Assembly (NCBI GenBank): GCA_049999765.1
Contig: JBNGIQ010009464.1
Coordinates: forward strand, 335,602 to 365,568
From: Phaeoceros laevis
Lineage: Eukaryota; Anthocerotophyta; Anthocerotopsida; Notothyladales
Length of the DNA: 29,967 nt
Reading direction: 5' to 3'
Part shown: positions 20,647 through 29,967 of the stretch, piece by piece
How the letters are laid out: each line of letters opens with the position of its first letter
How positions within the stretch are numbered: position 1 is the stretch's first letter
The notes under the pieces: model-generated
What the model was told of the DNA's origin: nothing
What the model saw: the letters and a program-made list of their open reading frames with translations, nothing else
Databases searched by the model: none
Made by a program: the position numbers and the translations under genes

Positions 20647-21028
20647 CTGTATTTTACTGGTCTTGTAAGAGATAGTCTGTGCTGTGGAGTGGCTCCGGAT
20701 GCCGTTGAGCCTGAACAAGCACATGGGTCTGGAACTCTTCACAGGGCTACTGCGTTATTCTTCCCATACAGAGGAGGCTGGCCAGCTGCAGAGTTATCCT
20801 ATAGTCCTGTTACCAAATTTTCGGACTCGGGAAGTAGATTGTGTGCCATCTTCTTTGAGTTGTTTGGATTTTTTTTTCTTTCATTAAGGGTCCGTAGTGA
20901 TCAGTGTATGCAGCTGAGGACGTGAAGTATTCAGTTGGACATTTTCAGCAACTTTGTGCTGTTTCCTGATAAAGCATTGTACTTGAGTCTTTTGACTTTG
21001 CCCCATGGACTCACTGGTTGCATCTGAG

Positions 21029-21467
21029 GCAGTTCTGAAACACTTCAGTCAAAAGGATGGGCTGGTGTTCCTGATGTTCAGAGGTGGACGGGAACATTGT
21101 TCTAACGTACTGTGGGAAGACCACGAAATTGCTCATTGTGGAGGTGTTAACTTACTGGGTCCATGTAGCAGAAGCACTGTCTCTCAGTGTTGGCGGCGGT
21201 GGGGCTTGCCTGTCTACGTTTACAGAATGCTCGGGGAATTCGCATTGATAACCTTATCTTTGTCCGTGAGAGAACTGGGAATCGGACCTAAGAAGTCTAA
21301 TGCTTCCTCTCACAGCTCTGGGCAGAACACGCCCATTGCGACTGGGTGTGGCCTTGCTTGGAATACGGGACTCGTGTGATTGATCCCGACGAAAGACAAC
21401 CAAAGATCCGGGGTCCGGAGGACATTGGACCACTCATAGAAATGAACACAGCTCAAGGCTCAATGTG
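21029..21467 (+). pseudogene. Possible integrase core and C-terminal fragments, frameshifted
   Basis: A first piece (about 21029-21110) reads VLKHFSQ, then FRGGRE followed by an N-V pair. This recalls the F..., R-D-G-G-E-N block that surrounds the second catalytic Asp of rve-type integrases, but here the Asp is not preserved. A second piece in another frame (21317-21469) reads QLWAEHAHC and LEYGTRVIDPDERQPKI, like the QLW and YG-DP segments at the C-terminus of the same family. Between them the frames do not join. The assignment is tentative and depends on the fragment at 19590-19745 being related. Confidence 0.25.
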
Positions 21468-22007
21468 AATATGTATTGCACCCCTATTCAGACTGAACTA
21501 CAGCATTTGATTTTGGAGCACTGTACACTGCGCTTGGTAGAATTTTCTAAATCAGTACTTCACGTGTCGTTACGTTAAAATTGGTCAAATCTTGTTGTCT
21601 GAAGGAAACGAGTATTTACGACGCCAACTAGATTCTTCAGGCTGGGTTCACACGATGTCAGAGGCTTCTCGAACTGCCACTCTGGCCTTACGCCAAGCGT
21701 ACAAACCTGCTTATTACCAAACCAGAGTAGCCAAGTCGTATCGAGCGACCCACTCGACTCCTTCGACTTTTTGCTTTACATAAGCCTCCAGGGCCTGCAA
21801 CCAGCGGGCTGTTTGCATAGCAGATGGCGCATGTCGCTTGAAGCAAAAGTCAGTAGCCTAATTCTCGCGTATCTGAACTTCTAGCGTGCTTAGGATGTGC
21901 AAACTGTTCAGTTTGAGTGGCCTTCTTGACAAGCTACCACTCTGTCAATCTTGTAGGACACCATTGATGCCCCTCTGTGAAGAACTTGGACCGGATATCT
22001 CAACACG

Positions 22008-23808
22008 ATGCATTGCTCGTCACTTGCGGTAAGCAGGGTTTCATTCGGAGCCCTAAGAAGCGAGGCTGGTTGGGGAAGTTGCAAGAAGGGAGGGTGGTCA
22101 TGTGTGCAAAGAATGTCGTCAGCTCAAGTGCGGCCCCCGCCTCTGTCTTCTCTGCCGGGACAGGAGGCAGTAGGGGCATGCGATAAGGCAGAATTCCTTG
22201 AGTTGGGACACAAACTTGCGGACGTAGCTGGAAAGACAATCCGGCAGTACTTCCGCAAGAAATTTGATATTATTGACAAGGATGATCTTAGTGAGTGCTT
22301 CCTCCATCCTTTTGTTCCACTTCATGTATTGGTTCTGAAGTAACCACGGACCGTCTCTGATGTAGTATGCCATTGTCGGAGTGTATTGCTGTTTGGCAGG
22401 AGCATAGACTGCGTTCCTGATGAGGATGTCATGCAGGCCCTGTTACAATCGCCGACCGGGCCGCTGAAGAAGCCATGAGCGTGCTTATCAAAGAGCAATT
22501 CCCTTCCCATGGAATGTAAGTTGATACTTTCTTGCGGCTATGTCTTTGGAGGGATGTGCTGTGAGAATTCTCATAACAGGCTGCTTCCTGCACAGTTTCG
22601 GCGAAGAAGGGGGCCTGCAAATGCCGGAATGTGGTGCAGACTATCTTTGGGTGTTGGATCCTATTGATGGCACAAAGAGCTTCATAACTGGTACATATGT
22701 TTGGAGTGACATGAAAATCGTCAAGTTTAGGCTTTCCTCGTGGCATGGTCATAATTTCCCGTTCACAGTGTAGGGAAACCAGTTTTTGGCACTCTCATCG
22801 CTCTCCTGTACAAAAGCGTGCCGGTAAGATCCTTCCCCCAAGCAGTTGCTACTCCCATTTGCGTCCACTGATATCTGGGGTTAAACTGACCTTGTTGTCC
22901 ATCTTGTTTTCAGATTCTTGGTATTATTGATCAGCCTGTGCTCCGGGAACGATGGGTGGGCAGGAAAGGGAAAAGGACAACTCTGAATGGGGAGGATATT
23001 ACTACTCGCTTGTGCTCCTCACTATCTAACGCTTACATGTGGGCTGCTACCTTCCTCGTGCACTTTCAACTTCGAGTCTGTTTGACGTCTGGCTCTACAG
23101 CTAGGTATGGTGTATTATGCTTGGCACATGATTGCTTGCATGCAGGTACACAACAAGTCCACATCTATTTTCACCCCAAACTGAGAAGGGATTCATCCGA
23201 GTCCGTGATCAGGTGAGCCTGCTACCTTTTGTGTGCACTTGCATAACATTTATGGTTAAGAAGATACGAAGGTGCCATTCAGGACGAAGTCAAATCTTGC
23301 TGACATTCACCATTCGAATATATCCTGCAATCTAGGTAAAAATACCCCTCTACGGATGCGATTGCTATGCCTATGGACTGCTAGCAGCCGGACATGTTGA
23401 TCTTGTCATAGAATCAGGCCTCAAGGTACATCCCTATCTAAAAGTTTTCGTACATGTGTAGCCTGTAAAGGTTCGTCACTTAAGAGGTAAGTCCGGGTGC
23501 TGATGACCTAAGATGCGATGCAGCCATATGACTACTTGGCCCTAGTTCCAGTTGTAGAAGGTGCTGGAGGTGTAATGAGCGATTGGACTGGAAAAAGTCT
23601 ACGGTGGTGGCCAAATGAGGACCCGAACTCAGGTTGGATGGTGGATCACTATTTTTCAGAAGTTTTAAGTACTGAAGTGTATGACAGTTTTCTGTTGGCT
23701 GAAGTTGGAGTGAATTGCATGCCTGCAGGAGCTCGAGGCACAGAAGTAGTCGCATCGGGATGTCGGGATGTCCATGAAGCTGCCCTGGAAGCACTTGCTT
23801 GGAAGTAG
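22008..23808 (+). CDS. HISN7: Histidinol-phosphate phosphatase, plastid (HISN7, IMPL2 type)
   Basis: Nine exons: 22008-22290, 22437-22515, 22596-22690, 22774-22823, 22914-23038, 23146-23212, 23336-23425, 23524-23632 and 23729-23808. They total 978 nt, giving 325 residues. The enzyme removes phosphate from histidinol phosphate, the next-to-last step of histidine synthesis, and belongs to the inositol-monophosphatase fold. Diagnostic are YFRKKFDIIDKDD, PVTIADRAAEEAM, the metal-site GEEGG (about 123-127) and DPIDGTKSF (142-150), TTSPHLFS, YGCDCYAYGLLAAGHVDLV, and PYDYLALVPVVEGAGG with its metal Asp near 266. The first 50-60 residues are rich in Ser, Arg and Lys with few acids, a likely chloroplast transit peptide, supporting the ATG at 22008. 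The last intron (23633-23728) is 96 nt and stop-free, so a model without it would carry 32 extra residues; family length and alignment favour splicing it. Confidence 0.92.
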
Positions 23809-24455
23809 GTAGTGAAAAGTGATTGATGTGATTCCCTCAATTACATGAGCGTGCCACAAACCCGAGAGTCTTTTCCATGTCAGTCTTCACCTGTTCAAAA
23901 CCAGACCAAGCTGAGCAAATGCCTCCAGTTCAGGATCTCCGCGACGATTGCAAGAAAAGGCGACCATGACCATAAGACTCGGCGACTCGTCCTGAAGTAG
24001 TCTTCCTAAACTCACACAACCCGGGTATTGGCCTTAGTTCGTAAGCACAAAGCTATAGTTGAAGGTAAAGTATACCAATTTTACTCAGAAAACGGAACCC
24101 CATGTCAAGAGCTTCGCAGGACACCAAGTTTGCCAAGTGGCTCGCTTGGCGCAGCCTTATACAACAGTAAGATTGCGATTGCAACCTACACACATGGCTC
24201 TCAGGTAGCGACTGATCCAGATAAAATCCTAGTTCTGTTCTGACATCTGTTCTGTCATAGGTTACAGGTGCGGAGTGCAGTGTCTAAAAGGCGCACTCTA
24301 GTGAAATCCTCCCACTAAACAGAACCTAGTTGCCATCCGGAGCTATCCGGGTTGATAAGCAACTGGTAAGACCTAATCTCCTAAGCACGAGCAATTTGAC
24401 TCTCGTACAAACACATCACACACTGAGTTAAAGGTTTCAGAGGGCGAAAGAAGTT
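23809..24455. other. Convergent 3' region between HISN7 and SWEET
   Basis: The region should hold both 3' untranslated ends. A short plus-strand frame at 24028-24243 has no recognisable features. I see no repeat or RNA gene. Confidence 0.5.
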
Positions 24456-26081
24456 CTACGTTGTGGTTGAGTATTTCTCAACCGCGCCATTCGACTGATG
24501 CACAAATGTCGGCTTGTCCTCTTTGTCACCAACCTTCCTTAGACCGTTGTCGTGCGGAGCTGGGTACACATTATGCTTGCTCATTTCAAAAGTTGGTCCT
24601 TTCTCGATGTCAGCATCCTTGCCTGGAGCCGGTTTGCCCTTCGCATTCGATCCGGAGCCCCGAAGGGTGTAGTAAATCCAGATGATAAGCTGTACGGCTC
24701 CAAAGAAACAGCCGATGCCATTTGGAATCTGTGGAGACATGTCACGTTAATTAGAGCTGACAATGATGCTGTACTGCATAACATACGTCTAGAGCTACAG
24801 ATGGCAAGCTGCGACCTACAATGTCATCAGGTGAAAAGTCAGCTGGAATGTACCGCAATAAAGATGTCCTTCTTGACAAGTGCAAATAAGCTCCATACTG
24901 CTCCATTGAAGAACAGAAACAAGGACAAGGTGAACGGCAGGAACTCCACACTCTTGGTTTGGATTACGAGTTTCTGGCAAAAGGCAACGGCCAAAAGTAT
25001 GAGATCATCGTCCAGTCCAATTTAGGCTGTAGCTAAGCTGCTCTCGCATCAACCCGTTCATATACAAACAAATTGGCAATTGGCCAATATCAGTCCAGGA
25101 AACGAAATGTGTAATGAAATGTGTTTGAGACGGCTTTACCATGACTCCGAGAGGTGATGCATACATGGAGACCGATATGACAGCGCAGACAGTTCCTATG
25201 ACGAGCTTCCGCAGACTGCCGTCAATTGCCAGAAGTCCGATGGCCAGAATTGTTCCGAAGGCTACCAGAACTAGAAGGATGCCACCTTGTACGCTTGTGA
25301 GCCCGCACTGCAACACGAACTGAGGAAATCAAAAGGAGCCGCTGGTAGGCAAGTTCACACATACAATTCGGACAGGGTTGGATCTGCTACAAGGTAGAAA
25401 GGGCAAGACTCAGCCACCTACCCTGCGCTTGCTCTTTGGGGCATATGTCAAGTACAAGAGCAGATACATGGTCTCAAAAGCGATGCCAATCACGTTGATA
25501 CTGATCACCAGAGTGCCATCAGGAATGATGCAGCCGTAGAACACCCACATCAGCACGCTAAGCAAGCAAACGACATAGGGCAGGGCCTTGAAGTCCTCCG
25601 TAGACTTTTTCTTGAAAATGCGCCAAAATGTTGGCCTGCGGTCATGGTCGCCACCGGTCAGCCGGATGGAATTTTTGCTTGTCAATCGACAGGAAAGAGG
25701 ACTAGCTATTGAGCGCCACAAACACTGCCACAGGCTGTAGGAAGAGCCGATGAAGGCAGCAAAAATTTGCAACACAATTCCTCGCTAACTAGAAGGTTTG
25801 CCCTGTCAAAGTTCACGTCAGGAGTGTGACTGCAGCTGGTAGACTTCAGAACAGTGAGAACTTACAGCGGTGATGCAAACATCAAGCATGATATCACGTT
25901 TCCTGCACGCAGACAACCAAACCGACAAGGTAAGGTCCTCTTATGCGCACATCTAGCCCAAGGACGACACAATTGAGGAAGTTGCAACAGCATAGTGTCC
26001 CTGCGCACACTCTAAGCTTTTGCTGGAACATCGCATGGATGAATTACCTACGATCCCGAGAATAAGGTCGGTGAGAGCCAT
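24456..26081 (-). CDS. SWEET: SWEET sugar transporter (MtN3/saliva family)
   Basis: Six exons on the minus strand: 26081-26048, 25902-25866, 25635-25422, 25307-25140, 24973-24854 and 24728-24456. They total 846 nt, giving 281 residues with matching phases. SWEETs are seven-helix membrane proteins made of two MtN3 units joined by a linker helix; they allow sugars to cross the plasma or organelle membrane down their gradient. Visible are MALTDLILGIVGNV at the start, FASPLPTFWRIFKKKSTEDF after helix 1 (the conserved Pro and the KKKSTEDF loop), LPYVVCLLSVLMWVFYG, and in the second unit VISVSMYASPLGVM, QTKSVEFLPF and NGAVWSLFALVKKD. A soluble tail of about 75 residues rich in Lys, Pro and Gly follows the last helix, longer than the family core and a likely regulatory or trafficking region. 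The clade is not assigned. Confidence 0.94.
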
Positions 26082-27566
26082 ATTTCCAAGCGCAAAATCT
26101 GCAACAGGGCCACAACACGCGTCTCAGCCTCGGTCGGCAGACAGATGCAACAGAAAACCTACAGCTGGTCCAGCATTCTCCTTGGGAACACGGGCATCTC
26201 TCAAAAATCACAACCGTCTTCGATCCCCAGCTTCACAAGGACGTCGACGTCAGGCAGAAAATTACCGGTTCAGAAGCGACTTCCTTCCTGCCTCACGAGC
26301 AAGCTCTTTGAGAGGTCAAAAGCTTGAGGTCATGAGCTTGTGCTTCTATCGACATCCGACCGCCAAAGAGACAGAGTGGACGAAAGGAGACGGCAGCGGC
26401 GGCACCAGGGAAAAGAACTCTCTGCAAGACAATTCTTCTTACACGCAAGGAAAGCAGTGCAAGATGTGCGCCTGCAGGAGCCTCCGGTCGGCGAGCAAGA
26501 AAAAAGTGCAAGTGCAAAGAGCGTGGAGTGAGCGAGGCAGGGGATAAGAAGGCCGCGCGGGGCCTTGCTGCTCACGATGAGGATGAGTGGGTCGAAGTGA
26601 TGATGGCGCTGGCTGTGTTCACGTCCGGCGTCTTTGTAAGCCCGTGGTAAGCCTCCAAAAATTCCAAATTGAGCTCGAAGCAAAAATGTTTATTCCGTCG
26701 GAATTTTGGAACAGTTATTTTTAAATTCCTCCACAACACGGCAAGCGAGCCATAAGGTTGCCGATGAGGGTTCAACGTCAGCCGCACCCATCGGGTAGCC
26801 GCGTGCCACCTAATACTTGTCCATGCAAACGAAACGGCCTACCTGCCGCCCCGGGCATGCAAGACGTCCCTGATGAACGGAAAACCGGCTCCGTCCTGAC
26901 CTTTCTGTTAGCACTGATAGGGACGGGAAGTGAAAGGTTCGGATATGGTCGGATTTGAAGATAGGAAAAGTTATCCGGAGAAGATAAACCCCATCATGAA
27001 ACGGATGGACTTGAGACCTATCCCCAACGGTCTGGTTACGCCCCCCCGAGAGGGTTACGGTAGGGACGACCGTCCCCACGTGACCGCCGTGGTGAATCTT
27101 TCAAGGGTGCGCCACCAAAGCTGGAATATATCCTGGTTTTTACCCCAAGAGTGCTTAATAAAGTTCCTTCCTTCACAATCCCTCCCATCAGACTACTGTG
27201 TGTCCCCGTCAAACCAACGTGTGACATGGCACCCCGTCAGAGCAACCTGTGTTCCCAGCCACCGTCAGAATAAACCGACATCGTTCAACATGGTTGGGTA
27301 AGTTGATTTAGTTAGCATGCGAGGCAATAACTTTAGTGGGTCTAACTTGTGATAGTACTCTCCTTTCTCTTACTTTTAGATTAGATTAGATGAATTTCGA
27401 CATATACTTGGATTGCAGTGCACTATTACATGTGGAAGTGAAAAAGGGTAGAATATAGGTCATCTTCTAAAGGAATTACAGGTTTTTTTATCTATAAAAT
27501 TAATAAATTATAAAACACAAAGGACAATAGTGCCCATTATATCGCTATCAAAAGTGTGTGCTTGGT

Positions 27567-27570
<4 letters not shown>
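26082..27570. other. SWEET upstream region and intergenic DNA
   Basis: The first few hundred bp probably contain the SWEET leader and promoter. Plus-strand frames here (for example 26020-26547) are Ser/Arg-rich and show no domain. From about 27300 the DNA becomes AT-rich and gene-free. Confidence 0.45.

Positions 27571-27608
<38 letters not shown>
27571..27608. repeat. 38-nt uninterrupted poly-T tract
   Basis: The tract could be the tail (poly-A on the minus strand) of a retroposed sequence lying to the right, from 27609 onward. No coding or SINE body is recognised and no target-site duplication was identified. Confidence 0.95.
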
Positions 27609-28727
27609 CCATAATTCCAGATGTATGAGAGGTTTAGCATGTTATTGTTGTGCTTGGTTGCCTATGGAATATTAAGGGTTTACTTTTTTTTTTGTAGGAC
27701 CCACTTTAGAAGAGCTTTTGTATTTTTGTACTTGCCTTTTTCCTTTTGTGATTTATTTTCTTGTTGGTGAACCTCTCTTAATTTTATGTACAGATTCAAA
27801 CTTTATTCTTGTCAAGTACCTGGGATATTTTGGGATATTTTGGGATATTTTGGCAAGCTAAGGCATGTTGCCTTGCAAGATTGTAGGTATCTCAGGCAAG
27901 ATACAGAACATAGATTCCATAAAAATGGGACCAAGATAGTAGAAGGATCTAATCTAGAGTGACAGTGTTAGGTTCCACGGAGATTCATAGATTCCCTTTC
28001 CAATTTTGTATTGCTGAATCTATCTAATTCCACAATATCCCCGCAGAAGGTTACGTATTCAACTTGGATGCATTATGCTTAGCTAATTCGTTGTTCATAC
28101 TTTTGTACTTTGTGCATAAAACAATTCCACCTTCCTCATGCAATTTGGTTGCTCTTACTATGCACGTCAAAATTAAGGTTAAACCATCAATATATGTTTG
28201 ACTTTTCTTTTTTACTTTATATGCTTGACTCAATTCTATGCTAATACTGGAACTTATAGAACACAAAGAGGATTCTTTTGCCCTTGATTCGTGCTTAAAG
28301 TGCATGCATTATAAACCCATGTAAGGCCCACGTAATTGTACCATCTCAAACGTGTGGCCCCTTCGGACGTGTCAAGCGCGTAATGAAGACTCTTCTTCTT
28401 CATCACACGAGATGATGTCAGCAAAGCTCCCCCGCGACTTTCCTCCATTTACCATTTTAGGTGGACCAACGTAAAAAAGTTGATTTTAAATACAAAAAAA
28501 ATCTTGGTTTTAGGGTGCAAATTGCTCTTGATCGCGTTCATCTCGACAACCCTTAATGTGCATCGGTATGGCGCACATTAGGATATCTCTAGCTTGTCTC
28601 ATGTCTCTAATCAGCATGGTTTTTTCCCTTGAATTCTTTGTGAATGTGGCGGTGACATGAAAGTCGCCTTTAAGTCATCATAGAGGTTCAATTTGGGCAA
28701 AGTACGAGGCTGAACCATAACCCAAGA
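27609..28727. other. AT-rich gene-free DNA
   Basis: No gene, RNA or long repeat is recognised apart from the short 10-bp repeat at 27821. Frames are short and without protein-like composition. Confidence 0.5.
27821..27853. repeat. 10-bp tandem repeat, 3.3 copies
   Basis: The unit TGGGATATTT is repeated three times exactly (27821-27850), then TGG. Confidence 0.95.
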
Positions 28728-28827
28728 CACACATAGGTCGAAGCAACACCGTAAGAGGTGACATTCAATTCACTATCCACACATAGGACGAAGCAACACC
28801 GTAAGAGGTGACATTCAATTCACTATC
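28728..28827. repeat. 50-bp tandem duplication, 49 of 50 identical
   Basis: Two abutting units (28728-28777 and 28778-28827) begin CACACATAGG and end TTCAATTCACTATC. The only difference is T versus A at the eleventh base. The high identity points to a recent duplication or, since an assembly gap is near, possibly an assembly effect. Confidence 0.95.
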
Positions 28828-28998
28828 ATCGTTGGCTTGCAACTGGGACATGAAATTGCATAGCTTGTAAATGCATGGCTTCAAGTAGTTATGTGGTAGT
28901 GCCTTCATGTAGAAAAAAATTGGTTTGTAGGTATCACATCCAGTGCAACTAGGATTATGCAAAGCACATGTATATGTGTGCTTGTAACAGGACTCTTT

Positions 28999-29020
28999 GC
29001 AAAACCTTGCAAGGTTTTGC
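28999..29020. repeat. Perfect 22-bp palindrome
   Basis: The left arm GCAAAACCTTG (28999-29009) is followed directly by its exact reverse complement (29010-29020) with no spacer. It lies 54 bp before the assembly gap. Confidence 0.95.
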
Positions 29021-29074
29021 CGACAAGGTGTTGCATGAGGTTATAGGAACGTCCAAGATTGGCGACAATAGATT

Positions 29075-29174
29075 NNNNNNNNNNNNNNNNNNNNNNNNNN
29101 NNNNNNNNNNNNNNNNNNNNNNNNNNNNNNNNNNNNNNNNNNNNNNNNNNNNNNNNNNNNNNNNNNNNNNNNNN
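29075..29174. other. Assembly gap of 100 N
   Basis: Exactly 100 undetermined bases, the conventional placeholder for a gap of unknown size. Sequence to its right cannot be assumed to be adjacent in the genome. Confidence 0.99.
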
Positions 29175-29967
29175 TGTCAATGGTCAGCGGTCTATAAATG
29201 TTAAGTAAAATTGATTATTGTGATAACTTTGTCCCAAATTTTCTCAATTATCACCCTTGAGTAATTAGGAACGCGCTTGTGGCATGAATTTTGTATTGTG
29301 TGCGTTTAGGGCTTGGGTCAGATATACCGGGCCGGAGTGTTTGATAAAACCTGCTATAGCCCGACATTTGTGAAGGGCCAGGTTGGTAGAATAGAACCAG
29401 GAATAACCCAGGCTAGGGACCGGGTTCTGGAACTTTCCCGGCCAGGTTGTTGGCGGGAAGGGACGAGCATTTTCAGTTCAGCTGGAATTTGAGACTCATC
29501 AGTGAAGCGCGATTTGCATCCTGGCTGTGCATTTGGTGTTTGGTTCTGTGAGAGTCACGCTGCTTGGTACGGTGGGGATCCTTGCATCATACGCCTTCGT
29601 GGGATGAAGGGATCCGCGAGATCTGGTACATCGGGAGTGGCGAACGCATTCTCAATTCTTGTCAAAGTGTGATGTTTCTTTGATGTTGCTTTTGAGCAAG
29701 GCTGCCTAAGGAGGTTAAGGAGATGTTTTCTACATGAGCGAAATCCTACATACAACACGCTTACAGTAAGCGTGGTGTAAGGATGTAAGAACAAGGTCTC
29801 CGTGAAAAAAGGATTATCTCCTCTCTATAGGAACCATCTGAAAAAGTGAGGTTTTTTTTTGCTTAAAAAGCGTTTTTTTCAACACTCCTTACTAGTGGGC
29901 CGAAAAGCCTCCCGGATCGACCCATTTTCACACTTTTGCATGCATCGCATTATTTTAATACCATGTT
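29175..29967. other. Uncharacterised DNA after the gap
   Basis: No gene is recognised. Short Pro/Arg-containing frames occur on the minus strand (29794-29555) but show no domain. Several T-runs of 7-8 nt lie near 29850-29880. Confidence 0.45.

Noticed and set aside
21235-21270. Short GIRIDNLIFVRE peptide resembling Xaa-Pro aminopeptidase (M24) C-terminal regions
   Set aside because: No other M24 motif (metal ligands, HxxGHGxG) is found in the surrounding 2 kb in any frame, so the match is likely chance.
24028-24243. 71-residue plus-strand frame after HISN7
   Set aside because: No domain, no neighbours supporting it, and it lies in the expected 3' untranslated or intergenic region.
1-29967. 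CRISPR array, bacterial operon or phage system
   Set aside because: Spliced genes with GT..AG introns and plant organelle proteins show nuclear eukaryotic DNA; no regularly spaced repeat-spacer pattern is present.

Overview
The window reads as nuclear DNA of a streptophyte (green plant lineage). Five genes with plant-type products can be assembled exon by exon: a plastid outer-envelope pore protein (OEP16), a ferric-chelate reductase (FRO), a Golgi transport protein (GOT1), histidinol-phosphate phosphatase (HISN7/IMPL2) and a SWEET sugar transporter. All five use GT..AG introns, mostly 80-230 bp. The left third holds decayed Ty3/gypsy-type retroelements, one of which carries pieces of a cytosine-5 DNA methyltransferase. 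Gypsy elements with such an enzyme have been reported from charophyte algae, so a charophyte is my best guess. That is an inference, and the genus cannot be fixed from sequence alone.

Layout. 1-5.9 kb: retroelement wreckage. On the minus strand lie a methyltransferase N-terminal half (5377-4619), two gag-like ORFs, a Pro/Gly/Ala-rich repeat ORF, a methyltransferase C-terminal piece (1285-944) and a reverse transcriptase running off the left edge. A retropepsin-like remnant lies on the plus strand at 5385-5895. 5.9-9.3 kb: GC-rich degenerate repeats, then non-coding DNA. 9.3-14.3 kb: OEP16 (+) and FRO (-), convergent. 14.3-17.9 kb: FRO promoter side, diverged repeats and one unrecognised minus-strand ORF. 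17.9-18.65 kb: GOT1 (-). 19.4-21.5 kb: an unrecognised acidic coiled-coil ORF flanked by weak integrase-like fragments. 22.0-26.1 kb: HISN7 (+) and SWEET (-), convergent. 26.1-30 kb: gene-poor, AT-rich DNA with short tandem repeats, a 38-nt poly-T tract, a perfect 22-bp palindrome and a 100-N assembly gap.

The five cellular genes have unrelated functions (plastid transport, iron reduction, ER-Golgi traffic, histidine synthesis, sugar export) and form an ordinary housekeeping neighbourhood, not a pathway cluster. Their models are internally consistent: exon lengths add up to whole codon numbers, splice phases match, and total lengths fit the families. The most unusual content is the retroelement-associated methyltransferase. 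It is broken by a stop directly after its catalytic cysteine and its two parts now lie about 3.3 kb apart.
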